Made by a program: the position numbers and the translations under genes. Source: Halobacillus karajensis (GTDB lineage: Bacteria; Bacillota; Bacilli; Bacillales; Halobacillaceae). From it: a stretch of 64,000 nt of DNA. Below the pieces are notes generated by a model. The model did not search any database. It was not told the DNA's origin and saw only the letters and a program-made list of their open reading frames with translations. The stretch spans positions 186,001-250,000 of the forward strand of contig NZ_FNWW01000003.1 in assembly GCF_900108515.1 (NCBI RefSeq), written 5' to 3'. Positions 8,785 to 17,611 of this stretch are shown here, one piece after another. Position 1 is the first letter of the stretch. Every line of letters begins with the position of its first letter.

Positions 8785-10707
8785 ATGAGACGAGTATCAC
8801 AAGTAATCGTAAAGAAACGGTTAGTCGCTGTTTTTCTAGTTGGAATGGTTATTTTTTTTGTCATTGCTGGAAGACTTGGGTATGTGCAGTTCTTCCTTAG
8901 TGACTTTCTAATCTCAAAGGCGGAAGAGTCATGGAGCAGGGATATCACGTTTGAACCAGAACGCGGGAAGATTCTGGATTCAAATGGTGAAGTACTCGTG
9001 GGCAACCAGTCTGCCCCCACAGTGATGGTTGTTCCACGGCAGGTAAAGGACGCAGATAAGACAGCCCGGAACCTTGCTCAAATATTGGACATGAGTGAAG
9101 AGAAGGCCTACTCTCATGTGACGAAAGTGACTTCCATTGAAAGAATTCACCCGGAGGGACGTAAAATCAGTGAAGAGCAGGCAGAAGCCATACAATCTTT
9201 GCAAATGCCCGGGGTTTATATTGCTGAGGACTCTGAGAGGTATTACCCTCATGGATCTTTTCTCTCCCATGTTCTTGGGTTCAGCGGAATTGATAACCAG
9301 GGGCTGTTAGGACTGGAAGCCTATTATGATGAAGAATTAAAAGGTGAAAAAGGGGCGTTATCTTTCTTCTCTGATGCAAAGGGGAAACGAATGCCGGATA
9401 TGGCAGATATTTATAAAGCGCCTGTGGATGGGAAGGATCTGCAACTGACAATCGATTATAAGGTCCAATCCATTATGGAAAGAGAACTGGATATTGCCCA
9501 GGCGAAATATAACCCGGACGGGGCTGTCGCATTAGCTGTTGATCCAGACACGGGAAAAGTTGTCGGGATGGCGAGCCGCCCTAATTTTAACCCTGCCAAT
9601 TACCAAGAAGTGAAACCGGAAGTTTATAACAGGAATTTACCAGTTTGGAGTACGTACGAGCCTGGTTCCACATTTAAAATTATAACGTTAGCGGCCGCGC
9701 TGGAAGAAGACCTTGTCGATCTTGAGGAAGAACACTTCCATGATTCTGGCTCTATCAAGGTGGATGGAGCGACGCTGCATTGCTGGAAGAGAGGCGGCCA
9801 TGGGGACCAGACCTTTTTAGAAGTCGTACAAAACTCGTGTAACCCTGGGTTTGTTACCCTAGGGCAGCGCCTGGGTAAAGAAAAGTTGTTTGAGTATATT
9901 GACCGCTTCGGTTTTGGAGAAAAGACGGGCATTGATTTAGAAGGTGAAGGGAAAGGGATCTTATTCAAACCTGAAAATGTGGGACCTGTAGAACAAGCCA
10001 CTACAGCTTTTGGTCAAGGGGTATCTGTTACGCCAATCCAGCAAGTGATGGCTGTTGCAGCTGCTGTGAACGGGGGATATTACTATAAACCTTATATACA
10101 AGAGGCATGGCTTGATCCTATCAGTGGCGATACAATAGAGAAAAACGAACCTCAATTGAAAGAAAGAGTGATTTCAGAAGAAACCTCTGCTGAAATTCGA
10201 CGTTCCCTGGAAAGTGTTGTTGCAAAAGGAACAGGGCGTGGAGCCTATGTGGAAGGGTATCGGGTAGGAGGAAAAACGGGTACAGCCCAAAAAGTTGGCC
10301 CAGACGGCAAGTATATGGAAAACAACCATATCGTTTCCTTTATTGGATTTGCCCCTGCTGATGACCCTGAGCTCGTCGTGTATCTCGCCATTGATAATCC
10401 AAAAAATACTGTCCAGTTCGGTGGGGTTGTAGCTGCACCGATTGTTGGAAATATTATGGGGGACAGCTTGCGTGCCCTTGGAGTAAAACCACGGAAAGAT
10501 GGCCTTGAAAAAGAATACTCCTGGCCGGATGAACCACTGGTAGAAGTTCCGAAAGTTATAGGAATGGAGAAAAAGGAATTGAGTCAAATGTTAATGAATT
10601 TAGAGGTGGAAGTGAGCGGCAGCGGATCTAAAGTCATCACACAAGCCCCTAAGGCCGGGGTGAAAGTGCCTAGTGGCTCGACTATTCGAGTCTATTTAGG
10701 GGATTAA
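8785..10707 (+). CDS. spoVD: Stage V sporulation penicillin-binding protein SpoVD
   Basis: A 640-residue class B penicillin-binding protein paralogous to the preceding gene. It has a transmembrane anchor (about residues 11-33), the dimerisation domain with RGKILDSNGE, the transpeptidase domain with STFK (Ser295), SCN (in QNSCNPG, about residue 352) and KTG (Lys497), and a single C-terminal PASTA domain (about 582-640). In B. subtilis SpoVD makes spore cortex peptidoglycan in the mother cell with SpoVE. The ribosome-binding site AAGGAG and a separate sigma-E-like promoter in the 89-base gap support independent sporulation expression. Confidence 0.95.
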   Translation: MRRVSQVIVKKRLVAVFLVGMVIFFVIAGRLGYVQFFLSDFLISKAEESWSRDITFEPERGKILDSNGEVLVGNQSAPTVMVVPRQVKDADKTARNLAQILDMSEEKAYSHVTKVTSIERIHPEGRKISEEQAEAIQSLQMPGVYIAEDSERYYPHGSFLSHVLGFSGIDNQGLLGLEAYYDEELKGEKGALSFFSDAKGKRMPDMADIYKAPVDGKDLQLTIDYKVQSIMERELDIAQAKYNPDGAVALAVDPDTGKVVGMASRPNFNPANYQEVKPEVYNRNLPVWSTYEPGSTFKIITLAAALEEDLVDLEEEHFHDSGSIKVDGATLHCWKRGGHGDQTFLEVVQNSCNPGFVTLGQRLGKEKLFEYIDRFGFGEKTGIDLEGEGKGILFKPENVGPVEQATTAFGQGVSVTPIQQVMAVAAAVNGGYYYKPYIQEAWLDPISGDTIEKNEPQLKERVISEETSAEIRRSLESVVAKGTGRGAYVEGYRVGGKTGTAQKVGPDGKYMENNHIVSFIGFAPADDPELVVYLAIDNPKNTVQFGGVVAAPIVGNIMGDSLRALGVKPRKDGLEKEYSWPDEPLVEVPKVIGMEKKELSQMLMNLEVEVSGSGSKVITQAPKAGVKVPSGSTIRVYLGD

Positions 10708-10752
10708 TGGCTGTTTGGTATAATAAAACATGCTTGAAGGTAAGGGTGACAC

Positions 10753-12231
10753 ATGATGAAAATGAAAAAACTCTTGCGTTTCATTCCTTTTTATAAAGTG
10801 ACACAATCCATTACCGATTTAACTATAACTGGACTTTCGATGGATTCAAGGACCACAGGACCAGGGGATGTGTTTGTCTGCCTTCGCGGCGTAGATGTGG
10901 ATGGTCACCGTTTTGCTCGGGAGGCGGTTAAAAAAGGGGCTGTGGCTGTGATTGCGGAAGAAACCGTAGATGTAACAGTTCCTGTTGTTTTGGTCAACGA
11001 CACTTCACGCGCTCTTGCTATGGCTGCATCGGCTTATTATGGGAGCCCGTCTGAACACCTTCATGTCATAGGAGTAACAGGTACTAACGGAAAGACGAGC
11101 ATTACGTATTTATTAGAGGAAATCTTTCATGAGCATAAGAAGCGGACAGGAATTATCGGAACGATCCAAGTAAATATTGCAGGGGAAACATTCCCTGTAA
11201 AAAACACCACGCCGGATGCTCTAACATTGCAGCGTTACTTCCATAAAATGCGCGGGGCAAAAGTTGAAAAAGCCATCATGGAAGTTTCTTCACACGCTTT
11301 GGATCAAGGAAGAGTGTACGGGTGTGATTTTGATATCGCCGTCTTTACGAACTTAACTCAGGATCACCTCGATTATCACGACAATTTCGACGATTATCTT
11401 CGTGCAAAGTCCCTATTGTTCGCTCAATTGGGAAATGGGTATAATAAGGAACGTGAGAAATTTGCCGTCATTAATATCGACTCTCCTCTTGCGAAGAAAT
11501 TTATCCGTTCGACATCTCAAGGGCTGCTTACTTATGGTATTCATGAACAAGCGGACGTAAAAGCTGAGGAATATACCATGACGGAAACAGGTACCACTTT
11601 CATAATGACCACCCCCATCGGGGCGGTTTCTATAGAGAGTCCTCTTATGGGAATGTTTAGTATTTACAACATGCTGGCTGCAGCAAGTGCGGCCATTTTG
11701 TCCGGCGTTCCTTTAGAGACCATTCAGCGTTCTTTTCAGCAGACGAGTGGGGTAAAGGGGCGCTTTGAACCTGTAAGGGAAGGGCAGGGCTTTGGTGTGG
11801 TTATCGATTACGCCCACACTCCTGATTCCCTGAAAAACGTGTTGCAGACTCTTCGCGATCTTTGTAAAGGTTCCATTACAGTAGTGGTTGGCTGCGGAGG
11901 GGACCGGGACAGAAGCAAACGTCCTCTTATGGCACAAATGAGCATTGATTATGCAGACCTTGCCATTTTCACCAATGATAACCCGCGATCGGAAGAGCCA
12001 AGGCAGATTTTCAGAGATATGACTACACCAATTAAAGGAAAGTACCAAATTATCGAGGATCGAAGAGCAGCCATCGCTTATGCGCTAAAGCAGGCGAAAA
12101 GCGGGGACATCGTTCTTATTGCGGGAAAAGGTCATGAAACTTATCAGGAAATTAAAGGCACCCGTTATCATTTTGATGATTGCGAGGTGGCGCGTGCGAT
12201 ATTAAAAGAAATGAAGGAGCATCCACCATGA
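10753..12231 (+). CDS. murE: UDP-N-acetylmuramoyl-L-alanyl-D-glutamate--2,6-diaminopimelate ligase
   Basis: A 492-residue Mur ligase. The ATP loop GVTGTNGKTS is at about residues 108-117, the central Mur-ligase His/Asp motif SSHALDQGR at about 179-187, and the amino-acid-selecting motif DNPR (in FTNDNPRSEEP) at about residue 410. DNPR is typical of enzymes that add meso-diaminopimelate at peptide position 3; several halophilic bacilli are reported to use ornithine instead, so this is worth noting. GGGTGA lies upstream of two adjacent ATGs (10753, 10756); the first was taken. The stop overlaps the murF start by four bases. Confidence 0.95.
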   Translation: MMKMKKLLRFIPFYKVTQSITDLTITGLSMDSRTTGPGDVFVCLRGVDVDGHRFAREAVKKGAVAVIAEETVDVTVPVVLVNDTSRALAMAASAYYGSPSEHLHVIGVTGTNGKTSITYLLEEIFHEHKKRTGIIGTIQVNIAGETFPVKNTTPDALTLQRYFHKMRGAKVEKAIMEVSSHALDQGRVYGCDFDIAVFTNLTQDHLDYHDNFDDYLRAKSLLFAQLGNGYNKEREKFAVINIDSPLAKKFIRSTSQGLLTYGIHEQADVKAEEYTMTETGTTFIMTTPIGAVSIESPLMGMFSIYNMLAAASAAILSGVPLETIQRSFQQTSGVKGRFEPVREGQGFGVVIDYAHTPDSLKNVLQTLRDLCKGSITVVVGCGGDRDRSKRPLMAQMSIDYADLAIFTNDNPRSEEPRQIFRDMTTPIKGKYQIIEDRRAAIAYALKQAKSGDIVLIAGKGHETYQEIKGTRYHFDDCEVARAILKEMKEHPP

Positions 12232-13586
12232 TTTTAGAAGTAAAGGAATTAACAAAGTTATTTACAAAGCATCAAGGAGCAACAGAAGATCATATACGCA
12301 TCCACTCAGTCATGACGGACAGTCGAAAGACAGCAAAGCAAAGTTTGTTCGTCCCTATTGTAGGAGAAAATTTTGATGCCCATGATTTCCTTGGAGAGGC
12401 TATCAAACAAGGCGCTGTGGCAGCATTGTGGCAGGAGGATAAACCCTTGCCCAGACTCACTCCGACAGACTTCCCTGTGTTCTTTGTTAAGGATACGACC
12501 AAAGCTCTTCAGCAAGCGGCTTCCTATTACTTAAAGAAAGTCGATCCCATAGTCGTCGGGATTACAGGGTCTAATGGCAAGACTACGACAAAGGATTTAG
12601 TGGCCTCTGTGCTCAAAACAAAATACCGGACACATAAAACAGCCGGGAATTTTAATAATCATATCGGACTCCCTCTCACCGTTCTTTCCATGGATCCAAG
12701 TACGGAAGCTGTCGTGTTGGAAATGGGAATGGATCGTGCGGGGGAAATTTCCGTTTTATCCTCTCTCGCTGAACCTGATTATGCAATCATTACAAACATT
12801 GGTGAATCTCACATCGAAAACCTGGGTTCCAGAGAAGGAATAGCGAATGCAAAACTTGAAATTACCGAGGGGCTAAACAGAGACGGAGCTCTGATTATAG
12901 ATGGAGATGAAGCGCTGCTTAAAGATCAGCAAGCGGAAAAATGGACGGTGTCCTGCGGGTTTGGACAACATTTAGATTATCAGGTCACCATTCTTTCATT
13001 GACAGATGAGAGCAGTCGATTCAAAATTGGGGAGCAGGTTTATGAACTTCCAATGCCTGGAAAGCATAATGTGAAAAATGCCACATTTGTCATTGCCCTG
13101 GCTGAAAAGTTAGGGTTATCCGCAGAAGAGATTCAACAAGGTTTCCGTGAGTTGGAGATGTCGGCCATGCGTTTTGAAAAGCATGAAGGACATAACGGGG
13201 CGTTGATTATTAATGATGCCTATAATGCTTCTCCAACATCTATGAAAGCTATCATTGAAGTTGTCAGTCAATTGACATCCAAAAGCAGGAAAGTGTTAAT
13301 ATTAGGTGATATGTTTGAGCTGGGAGAGCAATCTGAAACCCTCCATGAAAGTGTGGCAACTGCCATTAATGAAAAAATTCAGGCGGTATATACGATTGGA
13401 AATCACTCAAACAGAATCTCAGAGGCAGTGGCTGCTCATTCCCCTGCTATTAAAACACGTCATTTTACAGATAAACAAACATTAGGTCATCACGTCCGTA
13501 ATGAGTTGGCAGCGGACACCGTCGTACTGATCAAAGCTTCCAGAGGAATGAAGTTAGAAGAAATACTTAAGGATCTTGTGGATTGA
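12228..13586 (+). CDS. murF: UDP-N-acetylmuramoyl-tripeptide--D-alanyl-D-alanine ligase
   Basis: A 452-residue Mur ligase that adds D-Ala-D-Ala to the UDP-MurNAc-tripeptide. The ATP-binding loop [13 protein letters not shown] is at about residues 107-119, the central LEMGMDRAGEI motif at about 163-173, and the C-terminal INDAYNASPTSM at about 327-338, all MurF hallmarks. AAGGAG precedes the ATG at 12228, which sits inside the murE stop (ATGA overlap). B. subtilis keeps murF outside this cluster, so having murE-murF-mraY together is a difference from that reference. Confidence 0.95.
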   Translation: MILEVKELTKLFTKHQGATEDHIRIHSVMTDSRKTAKQSLFVPIVGENFDAHDFLGEAIKQGAVAALWQEDKPLPRLTPTDFPVFFVKDTTKALQQAASYYLKKVDPIVVGITGSNGKTTTKDLVASVLKTKYRTHKTAGNFNNHIGLPLTVLSMDPSTEAVVLEMGMDRAGEISVLSSLAEPDYAIITNIGESHIENLGSREGIANAKLEITEGLNRDGALIIDGDEALLKDQQAEKWTVSCGFGQHLDYQVTILSLTDESSRFKIGEQVYELPMPGKHNVKNATFVIALAEKLGLSAEEIQQGFRELEMSAMRFEKHEGHNGALIINDAYNASPTSMKAIIEVVSQLTSKSRKVLILGDMFELGEQSETLHESVATAINEKIQAVYTIGNHSNRISEAVAAHSPAIKTRHFTDKQTLGHHVRNELAADTVVLIKASRGMKLEEILKDLVD

Positions 13587-13625
13587 TCAATAGGCGATGA
13601 AGGTGCAAAAGGAGGAGAACTAATC

Positions 13626-14612
13626 ATGAACGAATACATACTACTAATTACTATGGCTATTTCATTCGTAATTACTGTTTTGATCTCGCCGATGATCATT
13701 CCTTTTTTAAGACGATTGAAGTTTGGACAAGCCATCAGGGATGAAGGGCCAGAATCCCACCAGAAAAAATCAGGTACACCAACAATGGGCGGTGTGATGA
13801 TTATTGTAGCTGTCGTCATAACCACGATTGCCGCATCTTATTGGTTTAACCCTGGCACTGGGAACACACACTTGTTCCTTGTGTTATTTGTGTTAGTGGG
13901 TTATGGATTATTAGGCTTTTTGGATGATTATATTAAAGTAGCTTTAAAAAGGAATTTGGGACTAACGTCAAAGCAAAAAATGCTTGGCCAAATCATTATA
14001 GCCCTTGTTGTTTATTTTATTCTCAGAAACTCAGATTTCCCTACGTACCTTGCAATTCCAGGGACATCTTTGGAGTTTGACCTTGGCTGGGGGTATGCGC
14101 TCCTGATTTTATTTATGCTTGTTGGAGCATCCAATGCAGTGAACTTAACGGATGGTCTTGACGGACTTTTGGCAGGAACAGCGGCCATCGCATTTGGAGC
14201 TTTCGCTATACTCTCCTGGACGGGGGATATGAACATCGAGATAACCATCTTTGCGCTGGCTATCGTTGGCGCATTGCTAGGGTTTCTTGTCTTTAACGCC
14301 CATCCGGCAAAAGTGTTTATGGGGGATACAGGATCACTTGCATTAGGTGGAGCCATTGCTATTATTGCGATTTTAACTAAGTTAGAACTCATTCTTGTTA
14401 TTATTGGCGGGGTGTTTGTACTGGAAACACTCTCGGTCATTATTCAGGTTATTTCTTTCAAGACTACAGGAAAACGTGTCTTCAAAATGAGCCCACTTCA
14501 TCACCACTATGAACTGAAAGGCTGGTCTGAGTGGCGTGTTGTGACGACATTCTGGACGGTAGGTCTTGTATTTGCTGTGATTGGGATTTATATTGAGGTG
14601 ATGTTTGGATGA
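13626..14612 (+). CDS. mraY: Phospho-N-acetylmuramoyl-pentapeptide-transferase
   Basis: A 328-residue polytopic membrane enzyme (about ten transmembrane helices) that transfers phospho-MurNAc-pentapeptide to undecaprenyl phosphate, forming lipid I. The signature residues are FLDDYIK (about residues 99-105), NLTDGLDGL (about 173-181) and the cytoplasmic [11 protein letters not shown] (about 290-300), all needed for Mg and nucleotide binding. A strong AAGGAGGAG ribosome-binding site precedes the ATG. It overlaps murD by four bases. Confidence 0.97.
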   Translation: MNEYILLITMAISFVITVLISPMIIPFLRRLKFGQAIRDEGPESHQKKSGTPTMGGVMIIVAVVITTIAASYWFNPGTGNTHLFLVLFVLVGYGLLGFLDDYIKVALKRNLGLTSKQKMLGQIIIALVVYFILRNSDFPTYLAIPGTSLEFDLGWGYALLILFMLVGASNAVNLTDGLDGLLAGTAAIAFGAFAILSWTGDMNIEITIFALAIVGALLGFLVFNAHPAKVFMGDTGSLALGGAIAIIAILTKLELILVIIGGVFVLETLSVIIQVISFKTTGKRVFKMSPLHHHYELKGWSEWRVVTTFWTVGLVFAVIGIYIEVMFG

Positions 14613-15952
14613 AGACTTTAACTAACTTTTCTTATCATCATGTTCTTGTACTAGGGCTTGCCAAAAGTGGAACAGCAGCAGCCCAGCTGCTTCTTGATAG
14701 CGGGGTTAATGTAAGAATCAATGATTTGAAGGCAGATAAAGAAACGCCTGAAGTCCGCGAACTTATGAAACAAGGTGCCGAGGTCATTACTGGCGGCCAT
14801 CCTTTATCGGTGTTAGACCAAGTAGATTACCTTGTGAAAAATCCGGGAATTCCGTATGATAATCCCATCATATCTGAAGCGGAAAAGCGTAACATCCCAG
14901 TTGTTACAGAGGTCGAGCTCGCTGGACTTCTTCATGAAGGCCCGCTGGTTGCCGTGACAGGTTCGAATGGAAAGACAACCACAACGACATTGATTCATGA
15001 AATGATCAAATCGGATCATCAGAAAGTATCGCTTGCAGGAAATATCGGGCATGTTTCTTGTGAAGTGGCACGAAATACGGGTGAAGATGAAACAATGGTT
15101 ACAGAATTATCTTCGTTCCAACTGTTAGGGACGGAGAAGTTCCGTCCGGATATATCCGTATGGCTCAATCTTTATGAAGCCCATCTGGATTATCATCATA
15201 CGCTGGAGAATTATCATCAAGCGAAAGCGCAAATTACGGCCAATCAGACTCCTGCAGATACATTAGTGTACAATGCGGATGATGAAAATATAGTGAAGTT
15301 TCTACCAGATGTAAAAGCAAAACTTGTTCCTTTTTCCATCCATAAAAAAGGAGAAGGCGCCTGGTCTGATGAGACATCTATTTATTTTGAGAATGAGCGG
15401 ATCATGGATAAGCAGGATATCTTACTAGTAGGGGAGCAGAACTTGCAGAATATCCTTGCAGCCGTAGCAACTGTAAAAGTGAATGGCATTCGTAACGAAG
15501 CCATACAGGACGTGTTGAAGACTTTTGCCGGTGTTGAGCACCGTCTACAGTTTGTGACAAAGAAAAATGATCGCTTGTTCTACAACGATTCAAAAGCAAC
15601 GAATATCCTGGCTACTTCCTATGCCCTGAAATCTTTTGAAAACCCTGTGATTTTACTGGCAGGAGGGTTGGATCGTGGAACCGAATTTGATTCCCTGATC
15701 CCTTACCTGAATGGAGTTAAATCCCTGGTCGTGTTCGGAGAAACCGCTGATCTCCTAATCGAAACAGCGAACAAAGCAGGTATCCAGGATATGGTGAAAG
15801 TAGAAACGATGAATGAAGCTGTCCAGGAAGCTTATAAGCGTTCTGAGGAAGAGGATGTCATCCTGCTATCACCGGCGTGTGCAAGCTGGGATCAGTATCG
15901 TACTTTTGAAGAAAGAGGTCACATGTTTATCCAAGCTGTGCATAAGCTCTAA
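14609..15952 (+). CDS. murD: UDP-N-acetylmuramoyl-L-alanine--D-glutamate ligase
   Basis: A 447-residue Mur ligase that adds D-glutamate to UDP-MurNAc-L-Ala. An N-terminal Rossmann-like domain begins with [15 protein letters not shown] (about residues 11-25); the ATP loop [12 protein letters not shown] is at about 116-127, [10 protein letters not shown] at about 187-196 and FYNDSKATN at about 325-333. The start overlaps the mraY stop in an ATGA. The gene ends just before the paired hairpins that lead into spoVE. Confidence 0.96.
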   Translation: MKTLTNFSYHHVLVLGLAKSGTAAAQLLLDSGVNVRINDLKADKETPEVRELMKQGAEVITGGHPLSVLDQVDYLVKNPGIPYDNPIISEAEKRNIPVVTEVELAGLLHEGPLVAVTGSNGKTTTTTLIHEMIKSDHQKVSLAGNIGHVSCEVARNTGEDETMVTELSSFQLLGTEKFRPDISVWLNLYEAHLDYHHTLENYHQAKAQITANQTPADTLVYNADDENIVKFLPDVKAKLVPFSIHKKGEGAWSDETSIYFENERIMDKQDILLVGEQNLQNILAAVATVKVNGIRNEAIQDVLKTFAGVEHRLQFVTKKNDRLFYNDSKATNILATSYALKSFENPVILLAGGLDRGTEFDSLIPYLNGVKSLVVFGETADLLIETANKAGIQDMVKVETMNEAVQEAYKRSEEEDVILLSPACASWDQYRTFEERGHMFIQAVHKL

Positions 15953-15954
15953 TA

Positions 15955-16016
15955 AGGGCTTTATGCGACAAGCTTAAGCCCTGTTTTCCACTTAGATGGG
16001 AGGTAGGGCTTTTTTT
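15955..16016 (+). promoter_or_regulatory. Candidate attenuator/translation switch before spoVE
   Basis: Three 7-base segments compete: AGGGCTT (15955-15961), AAGCCCT (15976-15982) and AGGGCTT (16005-16011). Pairing 2:3 makes a terminator-like stem that ends in eight T residues directly abutting the spoVE ATG and holds the GGGAGGT ribosome-binding site (15998-16004) in its loop. Pairing 1:2 would prevent that. Any controlling factor is unknown. Confidence 0.4.
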
Positions 16017-17111
16017 ATGGAAGAAAAAAAGCCGGATTTATGGTTGGTCGTTGCCATACTGGGAATCCTTATTATTGGAATTGTGATGGTGTACAGCTCT
16101 TCAAGCATATGGTCGGATTATAAATTTGATGATCCATGGTTCTATGCAAAGAGACAAATTTTATTTGCTGCTGCCGGTTTAGTAGCCATGTTTGTTTTAT
16201 CTAGAATTCCTTATTATGTCTGGCATGCTCATTCAAAAATAATCCTGATTATTTGTCTTGTTTTTCTTGTGCTTGTTCTCATCCCAGGAGTCGGTATGGT
16301 TCGCGGAGGGGCACGAAGCTGGATTGGTGTAGGGATGTTCAGTATCCAGCCTTCAGAATTTATGAAACTTGGATTGATTCTCTTTTTGGCACGTTTCCTA
16401 TCCGAACGGCAGAAGAGAATGAATTCCTTTCAACAAGGCTTCCTTCCAGGACTTGCCTTAATCCTTTTTCCGTTCGCTCTCATCATGTTGCAGCCTGATT
16501 TAGGAACGGGTGTTGTCATGGTCGGGACATGCCTTGTCATGATGTTTACAGCTGGAGCTCGGATTGCTCATTTTATGTGGATTGCAGGCGCTGGAGTTGC
16601 CGGAATGATTGGGCTCATAGCATCCGCACCCTATCGCATTCAGCGGATTACCGCCTTTTTACATCCTTGGGAAGACCCTTTAGGAGCAGGGTTCCAGATC
16701 ATCCAATCCTTGTATGCGATTGGGCCAGGAGGCCTTTTGGGGCTTGGTCTTGGAAATAGCATGCAGAAGTTTTTCTATCTTCCTGAACCTCAGACCGACT
16801 TTATATTTGCTGTCCTCGCTGAAGAACTTGGATTCTTTGGAGGGGTGCTCGTTTTAGGACTTTTCTTTATTTTGCTGTGGAGAGGGATAAGAGCAAGTTT
16901 GCTTGCTCCGGATTTGTTCGGATCCCTTCTTGCCTTGGGAATTGTAGGTATGATCAGTATTCAGGTCATGATTAATGTGAGTGTGGTGACAGGGTTGATC
17001 CCCGTCACGGGGATCACGCTCCCTCTTGTTAGTTATGGGGGTTCTTCCCTTACGTTAACCCTCGCCTCGCTTGGGTTACTCCTCAGTGTTAGTCGTTTTT
17101 CTACAAAATAG
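16017..17111 (+). CDS. spoVE: SEDS-family peptidoglycan glycosyltransferase SpoVE/FtsW
   Basis: A 364-residue SEDS protein with ten predicted transmembrane helices. It polymerises lipid II together with a class B penicillin-binding protein. The signature WIGVGMFSIQPSEFMKLGLI (about residues 102-121) and the extracellular PEPQTDFIFAVLAEELGFFG (about 249-268) are clear, as is the C-terminal SYGGSS (about 339-344). Position after murD matches B. subtilis spoVE, the partner of SpoVD; a vegetative FtsW function cannot be excluded from sequence. The ATG at 16017 was chosen over 15996 because GGGAGGT lies between them. Confidence 0.93.
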   Translation: MEEKKPDLWLVVAILGILIIGIVMVYSSSSIWSDYKFDDPWFYAKRQILFAAAGLVAMFVLSRIPYYVWHAHSKIILIICLVFLVLVLIPGVGMVRGGARSWIGVGMFSIQPSEFMKLGLILFLARFLSERQKRMNSFQQGFLPGLALILFPFALIMLQPDLGTGVVMVGTCLVMMFTAGARIAHFMWIAGAGVAGMIGLIASAPYRIQRITAFLHPWEDPLGAGFQIIQSLYAIGPGGLLGLGLGNSMQKFFYLPEPQTDFIFAVLAEELGFFGGVLVLGLFFILLWRGIRASLLAPDLFGSLLALGIVGMISIQVMINVSVVTGLIPVTGITLPLVSYGGSSLTLTLASLGLLLSVSRFSTK

Positions 17112-17132
17112 GGAGATAGATGGAATGAAAAG

Positions 17133-17176
17133 GAAGCCGAATCCTCTGAAACGTACGAGGATCGGCTTCTTTTTTT
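17133..17176 (+). terminator. Intrinsic terminator after spoVE
   Basis: GAAGCCGA (17133-17140) pairs with TCGGCTTC (17162-17169) and TCCTC (17142-17146) with GAGGA (17157-17161), leaving one bulged A. A run of T residues follows to about 17176. It closes the upstream half of the dcw cluster. Confidence 0.9.
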
Positions 17177-17488
17177 ATAAGCTCCTTTATCCATAACATA
17201 CAGCGGCGAGATATCCTATGGGGGCGTGTTATGAGTCTCGTGATTTCTCGACTCTCCTTTTTTATAGGAAGAGTGGAAAATAAAGGATATAACCTGTAGG
17301 ATAAGCGAGCTATGATGCAGGTTGGAAATAAAAACCTAAAAATAATCGTGCGAGTGAGAGTTTAACACGTGACTGTAATGGGTAAATGAATCTAGCGAAA
17401 TCACTTAGTCTCCCTCGAAGTACGCTTTTTCTTGTAAAAAATAGTAGAGAAACTAGTAAAACTCTATCAATATCTCAGCACATTTTTA
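17177..17488. other. Gene-free stretch where murG and murB would be expected
   Basis: In B. subtilis murG and murB lie between spoVE and divIB. Here about 310 bases separate the spoVE terminator from the divIB promoter and none of the six frames holds a convincing gene or recognisable MurG/MurB fragment. Short inverted repeats occur (AACCTG at about 17293 with CAGGTT at about 17320). It looks like spacer left by loss or relocation of the two genes. Confidence 0.6.
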
Positions 17489-17497
17489 TGATATAAT
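17489..17497 (+). promoter_or_regulatory. Extended -10 promoter of divIB
   Basis: TGA-TATAAT is a perfect -10 hexamer with the extended TG element, about 115 bases upstream of divIB. The -35 region is poor. It gives divIB-ylxW-ylxX-sbp its own transcription start after the spoVE terminator. Confidence 0.6.
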
Positions 17498-17611
17498 GAG
17501 ATACGAATAGATGTAGAGTCCAGGCTCGGCATCTCTAAGAGGAATATCATTCTTTCAAACAGCTAGAACAAACAGCGAGAGGGTGTCTAGCAATAAGGAG
17601 AAATGCCCGTT

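Noticed and set aside
17312-17499. Short frames in the spoVE-divIB gap (16 and about 36 codons)
   Set aside because: No proper ribosome-binding site, no recognisable similarity to MurG or MurB, and one runs through the divIB promoter.
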